From: an uncultured Bacteroides sp.
GTDB lineage: Bacteria > Bacteroidota > Bacteroidia > Bacteroidales > Bacteroidaceae
Direction: 5' to 3'
Assembly (NCBI GenBank): GCA_900557355.1
Contig: USSR01000056.1
Span: 1 to 17,687, forward strand
DNA: 17,687 nucleotides
Part shown: piece after piece, positions 15,792 to 17,687 of the stretch
Numbering within the stretch: the stretch's first letter is position 1
Layout: the number at the start of each line of letters is the position of its first letter
Made by a program: the position numbers and the translations under genes
The notes under the pieces: generated by a model
Seen by the model: the letters and a program-made list of their open reading frames with translations, nothing else
Databases searched by the model: none
Told to the model about the DNA's origin: nothing

Positions 15792-16994
15792 ATGAATGTT
15801 CTTTTTTTGACACTTGCCCGTATATCGGATATAGAGGAAAGAGGAATCTATACGGATCTGATGCGTGAATTTGTTCGCCATGGACATACAATGTATATTG
15901 TAGTACCGGCAGAACGGCGCTTTCATCAGCCTACTGAGATGTTGGATGGTGGAAATGTGAAGATATTAAGGGTATGGACATTCAATATACAGAAAACTAA
16001 TCTGATAGAAAAGGGAATTGGTACTTTACTCTTGGAATATCAATATCAGAAGGCAATTCAAAAGTACTGGAAGAATGCTAAATTTGATTTGATTCTGTAT
16101 TCAACCCCACCAATTACCTTCAATAAGGTAATAGCGGCATTGAAGAAAAAGGGTGCCAAGACATATCTCCTTTTAAAGGATATATTTCCTCAGAATGCTG
16201 TTGATCTGGGTATGTTCTCCAAAGACAGTTTTCTCTATAGGATGTTCCGTAAAAAGGAAGAAAGGTTGTATCAATTGTCAGACTATATTGGTTGCATGTC
16301 TCCAGCTAATGTGGGTTATGTATTGATGCATAATCGTGAGGTTGATACCTGTAGAGTAGAGGTTTGTCCTAACAGTATAGAACTTTGCAGGGGTGAAGAG
16401 CGGCTTTGCCCCAATGAAGCTCTACTTCAAAAATTGAGTATTCCCATAGATAAGATACTTTTTATTTATGGGGGGAATCTGGGGCGTCCACAAGGAATTG
16501 ATTTTTTGATAGAAGTGCTTGCGGCCAATGAAAAAAGGAATGATTCTTTTTTTATCATAGTGGGTAATGGCACTGAATTTATGAAGATAAAATTGTGGTT
16601 CGATCAAAATACACCGCATAATGCTTGTTTGTTATCTTCACTTCCCAAACAAGAATATGACGGTCTGGTAAGAGTTTGTAATGTAGGTTTAATATTTTTG
16701 GACAGGCGTTTCACAATTCCAAATTTTCCGTCTCGTTTGCTTTCTTATCTTGAAAACAGAATGCCGGTACTGATGGCTACTGACAAGAACACGGATATAG
16801 GAGAGATAGCTAGAACTAACGGTTTTGGTTTATGGACTGAAAGCGGGAATATAGAGACTTTTATGGAAATGGTTGACTTTATGACTGCTGATAGAGAACG
16901 GATTAAGATGATGGGAGAGAATGGATATGCTTATCTGGAAGCCAACTATACGGTGAAGCATAGTTATAATATAATAATGAGGCATTTTGAGTGA
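15792..16994 (+). CDS. wbuB: WbuB-like glycosyltransferase, probable L-fucosaminyltransferase (GT4-type)
   Basis: The 400-residue protein has the pattern of WbuB: MNVLFLTLARISDIEERGIYTDLMREF at the N-terminus, LLLKDIFPQNAVDLG at 126-140, IYGGNLGRPQGIDFLIE at 225-241, and NFPSRLLSYLENRMPVLM at 311-328 in the donor-binding domain. In E. coli O26, WbuB follows fnlABC and transfers L-FucNAc; the same gene order here supports that role. GGAG of CGGAGATG lies very close to the start. The TGA at 16992-16994 lies about at the next start. If the PglC-like enzyme loads the first sugar, WbuB may add L-FucNAc as the second residue. Specificity is inferred, not shown. Confidence 0.86.
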   Translation: MNVLFLTLARISDIEERGIYTDLMREFVRHGHTMYIVVPAERRFHQPTEMLDGGNVKILRVWTFNIQKTNLIEKGIGTLLLEYQYQKAIQKYWKNAKFDLILYSTPPITFNKVIAALKKKGAKTYLLLKDIFPQNAVDLGMFSKDSFLYRMFRKKEERLYQLSDYIGCMSPANVGYVLMHNREVDTCRVEVCPNSIELCRGEERLCPNEALLQKLSIPIDKILFIYGGNLGRPQGIDFLIEVLAANEKRNDSFFIIVGNGTEFMKIKLWFDQNTPHNACLLSSLPKQEYDGLVRVCNVGLIFLDRRFTIPNFPSRLLSYLENRMPVLMATDKNTDIGEIARTNGFGLWTESGNIETFMEMVDFMTADRERIKMMGENGYAYLEANYTVKHSYNIIMRHFE

Positions 16995-16996
16995 TT

Positions 16997-17605
16997 ATGT
17001 ATTCTTGCTTTCTGAAGCGTTTTATTGATTTTGTAATAGTGTTTTTTGTCTTGGCTGTTATTTGGCCGATATTACTTTTTATGGCAGTCTGGTTACATTT
17101 TGCCAATAAGGGCGCTGGCGTTTTTTTTACTCAGGAACGTCCTGGTAAGCATGGCAAGATATTTAAGGTCATTAAGTTTAAAACAATGACTGATGAACGT
17201 GATGGAAGTGGTAATCTCTTGCCGGACGAGAGACGATTGACAAAAATAGGAAAGTTCATTCGATCCGCTTCTGTGGATGAATTACCTCAATTGATTAATG
17301 TACTGAAAGGTGATATGGCTTTAATCGGTCCCCGTCCTTTACTTCCTCAATATCTGCCTCTTTACTCAAGAGAGCAGGCTCGTCGCCATGAAGTCCGTCC
17401 GGGCATAACTGGTTGGGCCCAGGTAAATGGTCGTAATGCTATTAGTTGGAGCAAGAAGTTTGAACTGGACGTGTGGTATGTGGATCACTGTTCTTTTTTG
17501 CTGGATTTAAAAATTATACTTCTTACTATAAAGAAAGTTTTTGTACGTGAAGGTATCAGTTCCGATACTTCAGTAACAATGGAACCCTTTACCGGAAACA
17601 ATTGA
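16997..17605 (+). CDS. PglC-like initiating phosphoglycosyl transferase (small monotopic PGT)
   Basis: The protein of 202 residues is close to Campylobacter PglC in length and motifs. A single N-terminal re-entrant hydrophobic segment (about 9-33) contains Pro at position 24 (IWP). FTQERPGKHGKIFKVIKFKTM at about 44-64, the catalytic Asp-Glu pair D94-E95 in SVDELPQL, GDMALIGPRPLLPQYLPLYS and RPGITGWAQVNGRNAISW follow. The end EPFTGNN parallels PglC's C-terminus. It transfers a sugar phosphate from a UDP-sugar to undecaprenyl phosphate, the committed first step of repeat-unit assembly. A GTG at 16991 would add two residues and overlap wbuB; ATG 16997 aligns with the PglC start. The sugar is probably a di-N-acetylated 2,4-diamino sugar such as diNAcBac, judging by the pglD-like gene after it. 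Inner membrane. Confidence 0.9.
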   Translation: MYSCFLKRFIDFVIVFFVLAVIWPILLFMAVWLHFANKGAGVFFTQERPGKHGKIFKVIKFKTMTDERDGSGNLLPDERRLTKIGKFIRSASVDELPQLINVLKGDMALIGPRPLLPQYLPLYSREQARRHEVRPGITGWAQVNGRNAISWSKKFELDVWYVDHCSFLLDLKIILLTIKKVFVREGISSDTSVTMEPFTGNN

Positions 17606-17616
17606 AATATTAGCTA

Positions 17617-17687
17617 ATGTATTTATATGGTGCCAGTGGTCATGCCAAAGTGATCATTGATATATTACGTGCGAATAATGAAAAACT
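17617..17687 (+). CDS. PglD-like sugar O/N-acyltransferase (partial, 5' end only)
   Basis: An ATG at 17617, 11 bases after the previous stop, opens a frame that runs to the window end: MYLYGASGHAKVIIDILRAN followed by NEK. LYGASGHAKVIIDIL is the N-terminal UDP-sugar-binding strand and loop of PglD/NeuD-type sialic-acid or bacillosamine acetyltransferases; the left-handed beta-helix domain would lie downstream. PglD N-acetylates UDP-4-amino-4,6-dideoxy-N-acetyl-glucosamine. Its position after a PglC-like gene supports a bacillosamine-type initiating sugar, and a PglE-type aminotransferase would be expected next. Confidence 0.85.
   Translation, partial: MYLYGASGHAKVIIDILRANNEK

Noticed and set aside
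1..17687. Search for invertible promoter repeats, transposases, tRNA or CRISPR arrays
   Set aside because: No transposase or recombinase gene, no tRNA-like sequence and no regularly spaced repeats were seen. An invertible promoter, if present, would lie upstream of upxY outside the window.

Overview
This window is most of a capsular polysaccharide (CPS) biosynthesis operon from a Bacteroidales gut bacterium, most likely Bacteroides, Phocaeicola or Parabacteroides. The main clues are the C-terminal end of a NusG-like (UpxY-type) antiterminator followed directly by a UpxZ-family gene, the standard head of Bacteroides capsule operons, and the Wzx/Wzy-type gene content behind it. All 18 genes lie on the + strand. 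Most neighbours overlap or lie within about 30 bases of each other; only two gaps are longer (54 bases between upxY and upxZ, 89 bases before capE). This looks like one long transcription unit.

Layout: (1) 1-615, regulatory head: upxY end and upxZ. (2) 630-2078, Wzx-type flippase, probably with a TTG start. (3) 2105-7844, an unusual metabolic cassette: a DegT/StrS-type PLP aminotransferase, two CarB/PurK-like ATP-grasp ligases, a third ATP-grasp protein of the sugar-transfer-associated type, and an ornithine cyclodeaminase/mu-crystallin-family dehydrogenase. (4) 7844-12264, very AT-rich block: two GT2 glycosyltransferases, a Wzy-like polymerase and a GT4 glycosyltransferase. (5) 12354-15778, a module of more balanced base composition: CapE/FnlA, CapF/FnlB and CapG/FnlC, which make UDP-N-acetyl-L-fucosamine. 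(6) 15792-17687: a WbuB-like fucosaminyltransferase, a PglC-like initiating phosphoglycosyl transferase and the first codons of a PglD-like acetyltransferase that runs off the window.

Inferred working of the locus: the PglC-like enzyme loads a first amino sugar onto undecaprenyl phosphate. WbuB may add L-FucNAc made by CapEFG, and three further transferases extend the unit to about five sugars. Wzx flips it and Wzy polymerises it. The aminotransferase, three ATP-grasp proteins and OCD-family enzyme do not belong to any standard sugar-nucleotide route. Together they suggest that an amino sugar or uronic acid in the repeat is joined by amide bonds to an amino or imino acid made locally. This is the most novel part of the window and is a hypothesis. 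A perfect 14-bp inverted repeat with a 4-base loop inside the GT4 gene is the most striking unexplained DNA structure. No tRNA, rRNA, CRISPR or insertion sequence was seen.
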